Positions 35,784 through 42,993 of a DNA stretch of 64,000 nt are shown here, one piece after another (positions within the stretch are counted from its first letter, which is position 1; every line of letters starts with the position of its first letter). The notes under the pieces were generated by a model. It searched no databases. It was not told where the DNA came from and saw only the letters and a program-made list of their open reading frames with translations. Position numbers and translations under genes: made by a program. This DNA is from Candidatus Aminicenantota bacterium (lineage in GTDB: Bacteria > Acidobacteriota > Aminicenantia > Aminicenantales > Saccharicenantaceae): NCBI GenBank assembly GCA_026393975.1, contig JAPKZD010000005.1:1-64000 (forward strand), read 5' to 3'.

Positions 35784-37601
35784 TCAGATAACCTGGATGG
35801 CCTCGTCCCGCTGGGATTCGATGGCCTCGAACCGGCAGGCCTCCTGGCAGGCGCCGCACTTGATGCACTTCGTCTGGATGATGCTGTGCACTTCCTTGAG
35901 CGACCCGGTGATGGCCTCGGTCGGGCAGGCCTTCTTGCAGGACAGGCAACCGGTGCACTTTTCGGACAGGACGACGTAGCGGATGAGCTTGGTGCAGACT
36001 CCTGCGGGGCACCTCTTGTCGAGAATGTGGGCCTCGAACTCGTGGCGGAAATATTGCAGGGTGGAGAGGATGGGGTTGCCGGCCGTCTGGCCGAGGCCGC
36101 AGAGCGAGGCGTCCTTGCAGACCTGGGCGAGCTCCTCGAGAAGAGGGAGGTCGCTCTCCTTCCCTTTGCCCTCCGTGATGTCCCGGACGATCTCCCACAT
36201 CCTTTGTGTGCCCTCCCGGCAGGAAACGCACTTGCCGCAGGATTCGTCCTGGAGGAAGTTGAGGAAGTACTTGGCGATGTCGACCATGCAGGTCTTGTCG
36301 TCCATGACGATCATACCGCCCGAGCCCATCATGGCCCCGGCCGCGGTCAGACTCTCGTAGTCGATGGGCAGGTCCAGGAGCTTGGCCGGGAGGCAGCCGC
36401 CCGAAGGACCGCCGATTTGGACGGCCTTGAATTCCCGGCCCTTGGGGATGCCGCCGCCGATGCCGAAGACGACGTCCCTGAGGGTGATCCCCATGGGGAC
36501 CTCGACGAGGCCAGTGTTGTTGATCTTGCCGACGAGCGAGAAGATTTTCGTCCCCTTGCTCGATTCGGTTCCCAGCCCCTGGAACCAATCCGCGCCCCGG
36601 CGGATGATGTTGGGGACCGTCGCCCAGGTCTCGACGTTGTTGATGACCGTCGGCAGGCCCCAGAGCCCTTTCTGGGCCGGGAAGGGCGGCCTCTGCCGGG
36701 GCATGGCAATCTTGCCCTCGACGGAGGCGATCAGGGCTGTTTCCTCGCCCGATACGAAGGCGCCGGCGCCCTCGACGATCTCGAGGTCGAAGTTGAAGCC
36801 CGCGCCCAGGATGTCCTCCCCGAGGAGGCCGTTGTCCCTGGCCTGAGCGATGGCGATCTCGACGCGCTTGAGGGCCAGCGGGTACTCATGACGGATATAG
36901 ATGAAGCCCTTCACGGCGCCGATGGCCTTGGCCCCGATGACCATCCCCTCGAGGACGGCGTGGGGGTCGGCTTCGAGGACGGAGCGGTCCATGAATGCGC
37001 CCGGGTCCCCTTCGTCGCCGTTGCAGATGAGATATTTCGGGGTCCGCTTCTCCTTGGCGCAGGCGGCCCATTTCCTGCCCGTTGGGAAGCCGGCGCCGCC
37101 TCGCCCGCGGAGGCCGGAGGCGGAGATCTCGGCGATGATCGTCTCGGGCGTCATCTCCGCCAGGGCCTTGCCCATGGCCTCGTAGCCGTCGAAGGCGATG
37201 TACTCCTCGATCTTCTCCGGGTCGATCCGGCCGCGGTTGCGGAGGACGATAAGCCGCTGGTGCTTGAAAAACTCGATGTCCTTCATCTTGGGGACGGGCT
37301 GCTTCTCGTCCGGCGGGACATACATCAGCTTCTTGACCGGGCGGCCCTTGAGGAGGTGCTCCTCGACGAGAAGGGGGACGTCTTCGACCGTGAGAAGCTG
37401 GTAGAAGATACCGTCCGGCTGGACCAGGACGATCGGGCCCCGTTCACAGAACCCGTTGCAGCCCGTGGCCACGACCTGGACCTCGTCCTGGAGCTTGCGT
37501 TTCTTGATTTCCTTCTCGAGCGCCTCCTTGATCTTGAAGGATCCGCAGGAGACGCAGCCCGTTCCGGCGCAGACCAATAAATGAGCTCGGTAGTGTTTCA
37601 A
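35784..37601 (-). CDS. hndC: NADH-binding flavoprotein subunit HndC/HydB
   Basis: 605 residues. An N-terminal thioredoxin-like [2Fe-2S] domain (CAGTGCVSCG, TGCNGFCERGP) precedes the NuoF-like NADH/FMN domain (GLRGRGGAGFPTGRKW, CNGDEGDPGAFMDRS, GAGAFVSGEETALIASVEGK, NNVETWATVP), the glycine loop AVQIGGPSGGC (about 391-404) and the cluster motif ESCGKCVSCREGTQRM. Two C-terminal [4Fe-4S] motifs complete it (CTGCLSCKKACP, CIKCGACQEAC). This is the layout of HydB/HndC from NAD(P)-linked, often electron-bifurcating complexes. A 64-nt stretch of this gene is duplicated in inverse orientation in the operon leader. Confidence 0.93.
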   Translation of the reverse strand: MKHYRAHLLVCAGTGCVSCGSFKIKEALEKEIKKRKLQDEVQVVATGCNGFCERGPIVLVQPDGIFYQLLTVEDVPLLVEEHLLKGRPVKKLMYVPPDEKQPVPKMKDIEFFKHQRLIVLRNRGRIDPEKIEEYIAFDGYEAMGKALAEMTPETIIAEISASGLRGRGGAGFPTGRKWAACAKEKRTPKYLICNGDEGDPGAFMDRSVLEADPHAVLEGMVIGAKAIGAVKGFIYIRHEYPLALKRVEIAIAQARDNGLLGEDILGAGFNFDLEIVEGAGAFVSGEETALIASVEGKIAMPRQRPPFPAQKGLWGLPTVINNVETWATVPNIIRRGADWFQGLGTESSKGTKIFSLVGKINNTGLVEVPMGITLRDVVFGIGGGIPKGREFKAVQIGGPSGGCLPAKLLDLPIDYESLTAAGAMMGSGGMIVMDDKTCMVDIAKYFLNFLQDESCGKCVSCREGTQRMWEIVRDITEGKGKESDLPLLEELAQVCKDASLCGLGQTAGNPILSTLQYFRHEFEAHILDKRCPAGVCTKLIRYVVLSEKCTGCLSCKKACPTEAITGSLKEVHSIIQTKCIKCGACQEACRFEAIESQRDEAIQVI

Positions 37602-37610
37602 GGGTCCCTC

Positions 37611-38003
37611 TCAGTACACGGTTTCGCTTCCGACGGCCAGCACGAGTTCCGTTACCATCTGGCCGCCCAAGATATGTTGGACGAAGATCTTTTTGATCTT
37701 TTCGGGGGTGAGGTCGCCGTACTTGACGGGCGGCTGGTTCTTGAGCTCGATCGTGGCCATGGGCTCGGCGCTGCACAGCCCGGCGCAGCCGGACGTCGTC
37801 ACGATGATGTCCTGGACCTTGGCCTTGCTGATCTCGTCGAGGAGGGCGTCCATGATGTCGCGGGCGCCGGCGGCGATGCCGCACGTCCCCATGTGGACCG
37901 TCACCCGCGCCCGGCCCTCGCCCTCCCGGATCGTCATCAGCGATTTCGTCTTTTCCCGGATCTTGGCCAGGTCTTGAATGCGGAGTTTTTTCTTTCCGGC
38001 CAT
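37611..38003 (-). CDS. hndB: Thioredoxin-like [2Fe-2S] ferredoxin, HndB-type
   Basis: 130 residues from ATG 38003. A basic N-terminus (MAGKKKLRIQDLAKIREK) precedes a thioredoxin-like ferredoxin domain with GTCGIAAGA and TSGCAGLCSAEP. Only three of the four classical cysteines are seen, as is common in this subfamily with the CGIAAGA loop. The protein matches the second subunit of NADP-reducing hydrogenase operons (HndB). It lies between hndA and hndC with near-zero spacing. Confidence 0.85.
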   Translation of the reverse strand: MAGKKKLRIQDLAKIREKTKSLMTIREGEGRARVTVHMGTCGIAAGARDIMDALLDEISKAKVQDIIVTTSGCAGLCSAEPMATIELKNQPPVKYGDLTPEKIKKIFVQHILGGQMVTELVLAVGSETVY

Positions 38004-38046
38004 CAGATTTCCTCTCTTTCCTTCATGTTCCCGCCGGTGGCCTTCC

Positions 38047-38520
38047 TCACGACGCTTCCGGTTTCTGATACTTGGCGAGGATCGGCCCGATTTTCCGGAT
38101 GGTGGCGTGGCCGTGGTATTCGCCGTCGACGACGACGACGGGCCCGATGGCGCAGCATCCGAGACAGGCGACCGTTTCGAGCGTGAACTGGCCGTCCTTC
38201 GTGTTTTCCCCGGGCGCGACATCGAGCTTCCGCTCGATCTCCTCCAGGATCTTCGGACCGCCCCGGACATGGCAAGCCGTCCCCATGCAGACCAGGCACA
38301 TGTGCTTGCCGCGCGGGGTCAGGCTGAACGCGCGGTAGAACGTGGCCACGCCAAAGATGTCGATGAGGGGCATGTCCAAGGCCTTGGCGACCACGCGGAG
38401 GGATTCCGGAGAAAGATAGTTGAAGTTCTCCTGGATGTCGAGAAGGATGGCGATCAGATTCTTCTTGAGGCCCTGATGGTTGTCGATCAGGGACTGGATT
38501 TTGGTTTTATCGGTGTCCAC
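38047..38520 (-). CDS. hndA: NuoE-like [2Fe-2S] subunit HndA/HydC
   Basis: 157 residues. GTG 38520 is preferred because GGAGG lies 7 nt upstream; ATG 38526 in the same frame directly abuts that Shine-Dalgarno. The N-terminal helical bundle (LLDIQENFNYLSPESLRVVAKAL) is followed by the thioredoxin-like domain with all four cluster cysteines (LVCMGTACHVRG, ACLGCCAIGP). First gene of the hnd operon; it passes electrons to or from HndC. Confidence 0.92.
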   Translation of the reverse strand: MDTDKTKIQSLIDNHQGLKKNLIAILLDIQENFNYLSPESLRVVAKALDMPLIDIFGVATFYRAFSLTPRGKHMCLVCMGTACHVRGGPKILEEIERKLDVAPGENTKDGQFTLETVACLGCCAIGPVVVVDGEYHGHATIRKIGPILAKYQKPEAS

Positions 38521-38589
38521 AGTCATCCCTCCAGTAAGTTAATTCGCTTGGCGGCCAGACAGCCGCGAATGAGTCGCGGGCAGGGCGGA

Positions 38590-38653
38590 GGCGGCATCCC
38601 TAAGGGCCGGCAATTCAAGGCCGTCCAAACCGGTGGCCCTTAGGGCGGCTGCC
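38590..38653 (+). pseudogene. 64-nt relic copy of hndC, inverted relative to the operon
   Basis: On the plus strand this reads GGIPKGRQFKAVQTGGP, stop, GGC, against GGIPKGREFKAVQIGGPSGGC in HndC (minus strand 36455-36392). Nucleotide identity is 58/64. Differences include three silent changes, E to Q, I to T and Ser to stop. Confidence 0.85.
38598..38645. repeat. 11-bp perfect inverted repeat bounding the hndC-like fragment core
   Basis: CCCTAAGGGCC (38598-38608) and GGCCCTTAGGG (38635-38645) with a 26-nt loop. Three of the six differences from hndC fall in these arms and create the perfect pairing. Confidence 0.9.
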
Positions 38654-38745
38654 GGCCTCAGGGGCGGGCGAATATGATCTATAAAAATAAAAATCTCCTT
38701 AACGGCGTTGCCGGGAGAATCAAAAACAAAACAACAAGATGGCAT

Positions 38746-38774
38746 ATATAACAAAACGTTTTTGCCTTTGTCAA
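38746..38774 (-). promoter_or_regulatory. Sigma-70 promoter of the hnd operon
   Basis: TTGACA (38774-38769), 17-bp spacer, TTATAT (38751-38746) on the minus strand (or TATATA with an 18-bp spacer), just downstream of the hypA stop. Confidence 0.8.
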
Positions 38775-38801
38775 GTGGCGGACGGCCCGGGCGGGCGGCG
38801 G

Positions 38802-39155
38802 TCACGCTCCGTCGGTTTCGAGCTCGATTTTCTCGACGACGATCTCGCGCCCCTCGACGATCTCGACCCGCCTCGAGCCGCAGGCGGCGCAGGAGAAATC
38901 GGTGTCTTCGCGGACGCTCGCGCCGCCGCAGTCGGGGCAGCGGAGCTTCACCGGAACGATGACGATCTCCAGACGGGCGCCTTCGGCCAGCGTGCCTTTC
39001 TTGTAGGAGTCGAAGGCCGATTCGAGGAGTTCGGGGACGACCCCGGACATCCGGCCTACGTGGAGGACGACCGCCGTGACCCGCGAAACGCCGTGCTCGC
39101 GGGCCTTCTCTTCGAGGATGTCGAAGACGGAGGCGATGAGGGACAGCTCATGCAC
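38802..39155 (-). CDS. hypA: Hydrogenase nickel-insertion protein HypA
   Basis: 117 residues. The N-terminal MHELSLIASVF contains the nickel-binding MHE. The zinc site is CPDCGG and CAACGS (two CX2C pairs, about residues 73-93). It delivers nickel with HypB to the [NiFe] hydrogenase large subunit. Last gene of the hox operon. Confidence 0.95.
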   Translation of the reverse strand: MHELSLIASVFDILEEKAREHGVSRVTAVVLHVGRMSGVVPELLESAFDSYKKGTLAEGARLEIVIVPVKLRCPDCGGASVREDTDFSCAACGSRRVEIVEGREIVVEKIELETDGA

Positions 39156-39819
39156 GGCCGGACCTCAGCAGGTCGAGGGCCTCGACGAAATATCCGACGA
39201 GAGCGTCCACGCCGTCGCCGCGCAAGGCGGAGATCGTGAAGACGCGGAGCCCGGGCTTGATGGACAGAGCCTCCGCCGCCGCCCGAACCGGGTCGAACGG
39301 CACGTGAGGGATGAGGTCCATCTTGGTCAGAATGAGGCAGTCGGCCGAGAGGAAGGCCTGAGGGTACTTGGCCGGCTTGTCGTCACCCTCCGGTGAGGAC
39401 AGGAGGACGCAGCGGAGGTCCTCGCCCAGGTCGTAGGAAGCGGGGCAGACGAGGTTGCCGACGTTCTCGATGAACAGGAAGTCGATCGCCGCGGGGACCT
39501 CGCCGAGGATCTTGCCGATCATGCGGGCTTCGAGATGGCAGGCGCCCCCGGTCGTGATCTGCCAGGCGGGCACGCCCTTCCTCCGGATGCGCTCGGCGTC
39601 CCGCTCCGTTTCGATGTCGCCTTCGATGACGGCCATCCGGTAACGGCCTTTGAGACGGTCGGCGAGTGTTTCGAGGAGGGTCGTTTTGCCCGAGCCGGGG
39701 GAGCTGAGGAAATTCACGCCGAGGATGCCCTGGGAGCGGAGTTCGCGGCGGATCCCGGCCGCGACTTGCTTGTTCGTGGCCAGAAGGTCCGCCTGGACGC
39801 GGATCGTTTTCGTGCTCAC
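39148..39819 (-). CDS. hypB: Hydrogenase nickel-incorporation GTPase HypB
   Basis: 223 residues from GTG 39819 overlapping the hoxW stop (GTGA). SIMIBI GTPase motifs: LSSPGSGKTTLLETLAD (Walker A), IEGDIETERDAERI, the metal site GGACHLEARMI and TKMDLIP. There is no N-terminal His-rich or CxxCGC nickel-storage stretch. It drives nickel insertion with HypA. hypCDEF are not in the window. Confidence 0.95.
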   Translation of the reverse strand: MSTKTIRVQADLLATNKQVAAGIRRELRSQGILGVNFLSSPGSGKTTLLETLADRLKGRYRMAVIEGDIETERDAERIRRKGVPAWQITTGGACHLEARMIGKILGEVPAAIDFLFIENVGNLVCPASYDLGEDLRCVLLSSPEGDDKPAKYPQAFLSADCLILTKMDLIPHVPFDPVRAAAEALSIKPGLRVFTISALRGDGVDALVGYFVEALDLLRSGRA

Positions 39820-40280
39820 GGACGGGCCTCCTTCAAGAAGCCTTCGAGGAAGTCCAGGGCCAGGGCCAGGTTCGCCTCGGCCTTGGCCGACAAGCCTTCG
39901 CCGAGCGTCCAGCGGTAGCCGCGGATGGCCAGCAGCCGGGCGTCGGGGGTCTTGCCGTAGAGCCCGGCGGCGATGGCCAGGATGGCCTCGGGCCCGAGGG
40001 CGTGGCTCATGGCCGGCATGGAGCCCGCGGCCCTGACTTCGGTGAACGTGAACGGCCGGCGGAGGCCGCGGGCGGCGTCGACAAAGATGACGGTGTCGTG
40101 GCCGGCGCAGGCCAGGGCGTCCTCCACGTTGAGCTGGTAGTTGGCGTCGCAGGCGACACCGCGAAGGCGACGCCGTTTCAAGCGTTCCACGGCTGCGGCG
40201 CCCAGACCGTCATCCCGGCGGCCGGGGTTGCCGATCCCGAGGACGAGTACAGTCTGGGGCTTCGTTTTTCGCGGAATCAG
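39816..40280 (-). CDS. hoxW: [NiFe] hydrogenase maturation endopeptidase (HoxW type), non-canonical start
   Basis: About 154 residues. Family motifs are intact: LGIGNPGRRDDGLGA, FVDAARG and MSHALGPEAIL, which hold the nickel-sensing acidic residues and His. It removes the C-terminal tail of HoxH once nickel is in place. No ATG, GTG or TTG precedes the essential GIGNP motif after the hoxH stop. The best start is CTG 40280 (overlapping the hoxH TGA, AGGAAGG about 5 nt upstream) or ATT 40277. The in-frame ATG at 40373 would add 31 residues translated from hoxH. Confidence 0.85.
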   Translation of the reverse strand: MIPRKTKPQTVLVLGIGNPGRRDDGLGAAAVERLKRRRLRGVACDANYQLNVEDALACAGHDTVIFVDAARGLRRPFTFTEVRAAGSMPAMSHALGPEAILAIAAGLYGKTPDARLLAIRGYRWTLGEGLSAKAEANLALALDFLEGFLKEARP

Positions 40281-41725
40281 CGGACCTTCCTCTGGAGGAC
40301 GTTGCCGCGCGCGTCGACGAGCGTGACCTCGAGCGGCATCCGGCCGACGGCGTGCGTGGCGCAGCTCAGGCATGGGTCGTAGGCCCGGATGGCCACCTCG
40401 ACGCGGTTGAGCATGCCCTCCGTGATCTCGGGCTTCTCCGAGAGGGCGTTCATGGCCACCCAGTGGACGGCCCGGTTCATGGGCTCGTTGTTATTGGTCG
40501 TCGAAACGATCAGGTTGGCCATCGTGATCTGGTCGTCGTCGTTGATACGGTAATGGTGGAAGAGAGTCCCCCGCGGCGCCTCGATGAGGCCCACGCCCTC
40601 GGCGACCTTCTTCCCCTTCTTGACGAGCTTCGCGCCCTGGAGGTCCTTGTCGAGAAGGAGCTCCTTGATGACCTCGGCCGAGTGGAGGAGCTCGATGAGC
40701 CGGGCCCAGTGCGTGTGGAGCGACATGTTGTTGGGCTTGCCGTCGGTGTAGGCCTTGTAGACCTCGAACTCCTTCTGGGCCAGAGGGGAGGGGATGTAGT
40801 CGCAGGTGTTGAGCCGGGCCAGGGGGCCGACCCGGTACCAGCCGTCCGTCTTGCCGAGGGAGCGCAGGTAGGGGAACTTCATGTAGCTCCAGGACCGGGT
40901 CTCCTCGCCGATGACCTCGAGGTAGTTCTGGTAATCGACGTCGTCGAGGACCTTCCGGCCCTCGGCGTCGACGGCCCTGAGGACGCCGTGATAGAAGTCG
41001 AGGGCGCCGTCCTTGCGGACGAGGCTGAGGTGGTTCGACGGGAATTCGGCGAAGCCGTCGACCATATCCTTGTTTTTCCGGTGGTAGTCCTTGAAGAGCT
41101 CGACGGCCGCCCGGGACCATTCGATCATCTGGTCGATGTTGAGCGGCGCGGCGCCCTTGAGGAAGCGGTCGCGCTCCTCCGGGCTGAGGTTCTTGTTGAT
41201 GCCGCCCGGGACGGCGCCCGTGCCGTGGATCTTCTTCCCGGCCGTGGCCAGGATGATCTCCTGGCCGAACTTGCGCAGGAGGACCCCCTGGACGGCCAGG
41301 TCCTTGTTCAGCGCGGCGACGCCGATGATGTTCCGCACGGCCGGATCGGCGTCCATGCCCAGGAGGAAATCGGGCGAGGAAAGATAAAAGAAATGCAGGG
41401 CGTGGGACTGGAGCATCTGGCCGTAGTGCATCAGGCGCCGCATCTTCTCGGCGGTCGCGGTGAGCTTGCCCGGCCCGGCGCCGACGATGACGTCCATGGC
41501 CTTGGCCGCCGCCAGGTGGTGGCTGACGGGGCAGATGCCGCACAGCCGCTGGACGAGCACCGGCGCCTCCCAGTAGGGGCGCCCCTGAACGAACCTTTCG
41601 AAGCCGCGGAATTCGACGACATGGAAACGGGACTGGGTCACCTTCCCGGCGTCGTCCAGACGGATGGTGACCTTGCCGTGGCCTTCGACACGTGTCACGG
41701 GTTCGATGGTGATTTTTCTGCCCAT
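40277..41725 (-). CDS. hoxH: NAD-linked [NiFe] hydrogenase large subunit
   Basis: 482 residues. Active-site ligands: C62 and C65 in RLCGICPVSHH, C452 and C455 in DPCLSCATH. The 24-residue tail after H458 is the cleavage peptide removed by HoxW. The sequence follows group 3 (cofactor-coupled) enzymes, e.g. VEGHGKVTI and APRGTLFHHYRIN. It oxidises or evolves hydrogen. The HoxFUYH gene order supports a group 3d bidirectional enzyme. Confidence 0.95.
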   Translation of the reverse strand: MGRKITIEPVTRVEGHGKVTIRLDDAGKVTQSRFHVVEFRGFERFVQGRPYWEAPVLVQRLCGICPVSHHLAAAKAMDVIVGAGPGKLTATAEKMRRLMHYGQMLQSHALHFFYLSSPDFLLGMDADPAVRNIIGVAALNKDLAVQGVLLRKFGQEIILATAGKKIHGTGAVPGGINKNLSPEERDRFLKGAAPLNIDQMIEWSRAAVELFKDYHRKNKDMVDGFAEFPSNHLSLVRKDGALDFYHGVLRAVDAEGRKVLDDVDYQNYLEVIGEETRSWSYMKFPYLRSLGKTDGWYRVGPLARLNTCDYIPSPLAQKEFEVYKAYTDGKPNNMSLHTHWARLIELLHSAEVIKELLLDKDLQGAKLVKKGKKVAEGVGLIEAPRGTLFHHYRINDDDQITMANLIVSTTNNNEPMNRAVHWVAMNALSEKPEITEGMLNRVEVAIRAYDPCLSCATHAVGRMPLEVTLVDARGNVLQRKVR

Positions 41726-41738
41726 GCGCGTTCACCCT

Positions 41739-42284
41739 TCAATCGAATTTGATCAGGTCGTAGGTCAGCTGGAGTGGCCGGCCCTCGACGAGGGCGGTCA
41801 CGGCCTCCCAGATGAGGTCGGCCGAGGGCGGACAGCCCGGCAGGAAGTGGTCGATCTTGACGACCTCGTGGCAGGGATAGACCTTGTCCAGGATGATCGG
41901 CAGGTCCTCATCGTTGGGGATGAGCCGGTCCTCCGGGTCGACGGTGGGGCTGTTCAGGTAGGCCTCTTCCAGGCATTCCCTGATGGGGATGCCGTTACGC
42001 ATGGCGGGGAGACCGCCCATGATGGCGCACTCGCCGACAGATACGAGGACCTTGCAGTTCTTGCGGAAGGAGCGCAGGACCTCGACGTTCTCGCTGTTGC
42101 AGCAGCCGCCCTCGATGAGCCCGACGTCGACGGGCTTGGTGAAGGTCTTGATGTCGTCGATGGGGGACTTGTTGAACTCGACGAGGTCGATGAGCCCCAG
42201 GATCCGCTCGTCGATGTCGAGAAGGGACATGTGGCAGCCGAAACAGCCGGCAAGGGACGCGGTGGCGATGACGGGCTTGCTCAC
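41739..42284 (-). CDS. hoxY: [NiFe] hydrogenase small subunit
   Basis: 181 residues, short as in HoxY (single proximal [4Fe-4S] cluster). Cysteine ligands are visible in SLAGCFGCHMSLLDID, EGGCC, GECAIMGG and PGCPPSADLIWEAV. No Tat signal, so it is cytoplasmic. It relays electrons from HoxH to HoxU. Confidence 0.94.
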   Translation of the reverse strand: MSKPVIATASLAGCFGCHMSLLDIDERILGLIDLVEFNKSPIDDIKTFTKPVDVGLIEGGCCNSENVEVLRSFRKNCKVLVSVGECAIMGGLPAMRNGIPIRECLEEAYLNSPTVDPEDRLIPNDEDLPIILDKVYPCHEVVKIDHFLPGCPPSADLIWEAVTALVEGRPLQLTYDLIKFD

Positions 42285-42288
42285 GGTT

Positions 42289-42993
42289 CTACCTCCCTGT
42301 CCCTTTTTCGACGTCGCTCCCGATGGGGGCGCGGTCGAACTTACGCCTGCCGATCGGCACGGCGAAGCCGGTCTCCTTCCTCAGGATGGCGCCCACGGGG
42401 CATATGTCCATGGCCCGGCGGGCTTGGTCCTCGGACAGGTGGGCGGCCAGTTTCTTGTCCACTTCAATTTTAACACGGTGGCTGCGGTCGACCGCCGCGA
42501 AGACCTTGCGGCCGTCCTTCGCCCGGCAGGCGCGGACGCAGCGCAGGCACTGGATGCAGCGGTTCCCGTCGAGCATGAGGAGCGGCGCCGAGGCGTCGAT
42601 GTCGCGGCGCGGCCAGAGATAGGGGAAACGGGGAGCCATGAGCTGATAGCGGTAGGCCAGTGCCTGGAGCTCGCAGTTGCCGCTCTTTTCGCAGGAGGGG
42701 CAGAGGTGGTTGCCTTCGACGAAGAGCATTTCGATGAGGGACTTTCTCATGTCCTCGAGGTCGGGGGCCGTATTCTCGACGGCCATCCCCTCGATCAGCG
42801 GCTGGGTGCAGGCGGCCATGAACCGGCCGCCCACGCGGACGGTGCAGATCCGGCAGCTGCCCACGGGCTTGAGCCCCTCGAAATGGCAGAGTACGGGGAT
42901 ATAGACGCCGTTCGCCTTGGCCGCCTCGACGATCGTCTGGCCGGGTTTCCCCAGGCACTCCTTGCCGTCGATCGTGAACCGGATGTCATTCAT
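42289..42993 (-). CDS. hoxU: Hydrogenase diaphorase Fe-S subunit
   Basis: 234 residues. [2Fe-2S] domain (VLCHFEGLKPVGSCRICTV, AACTQP), His-Cys cluster motif (HLCPSCEKSGNCELQ) and a [4Fe-4S] motif (CIQCLRCVRACR), with a further Cys in MDICPVGAI. This is the NuoG N-terminal module as in HoxU. Overlaps hoxF by 8 bp. Confidence 0.94.
   Translation of the reverse strand: MNDIRFTIDGKECLGKPGQTIVEAAKANGVYIPVLCHFEGLKPVGSCRICTVRVGGRFMAACTQPLIEGMAVENTAPDLEDMRKSLIEMLFVEGNHLCPSCEKSGNCELQALAYRYQLMAPRFPYLWPRRDIDASAPLLMLDGNRCIQCLRCVRACRAKDGRKVFAAVDRSHRVKIEVDKKLAAHLSEDQARRAMDICPVGAILRKETGFAVPIGRRKFDRAPIGSDVEKGTGR

Larger units (their letters stand above)
38527..38738 (-). promoter_or_regulatory. Long structured 5' leader of the hnd operon containing an hndC antisense segment
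   Basis: From the predicted start near 38738 to the hndA start there are about 210 nt. On the transcribed (minus) strand it has an AT-rich 5' part, an isolated AAGGAG (38700-38695), then a stem-loop with 11-bp arms (38645-38635 and 38608-38598). Positions 38653-38590 are complementary to the hndC coding region (58 of 64). A frame opened by ATT after the isolated Shine-Dalgarno runs about 46 codons to TAA at 38539. No known riboswitch is recognised. Confidence 0.6.

Noticed and set aside
37978-38643. Plus-strand frame ending KGRQFKAVQTGGP as a real gene
   Set aside because: Only the last 18 residues resemble a protein (HndC relic); the rest is antisense to hndA.
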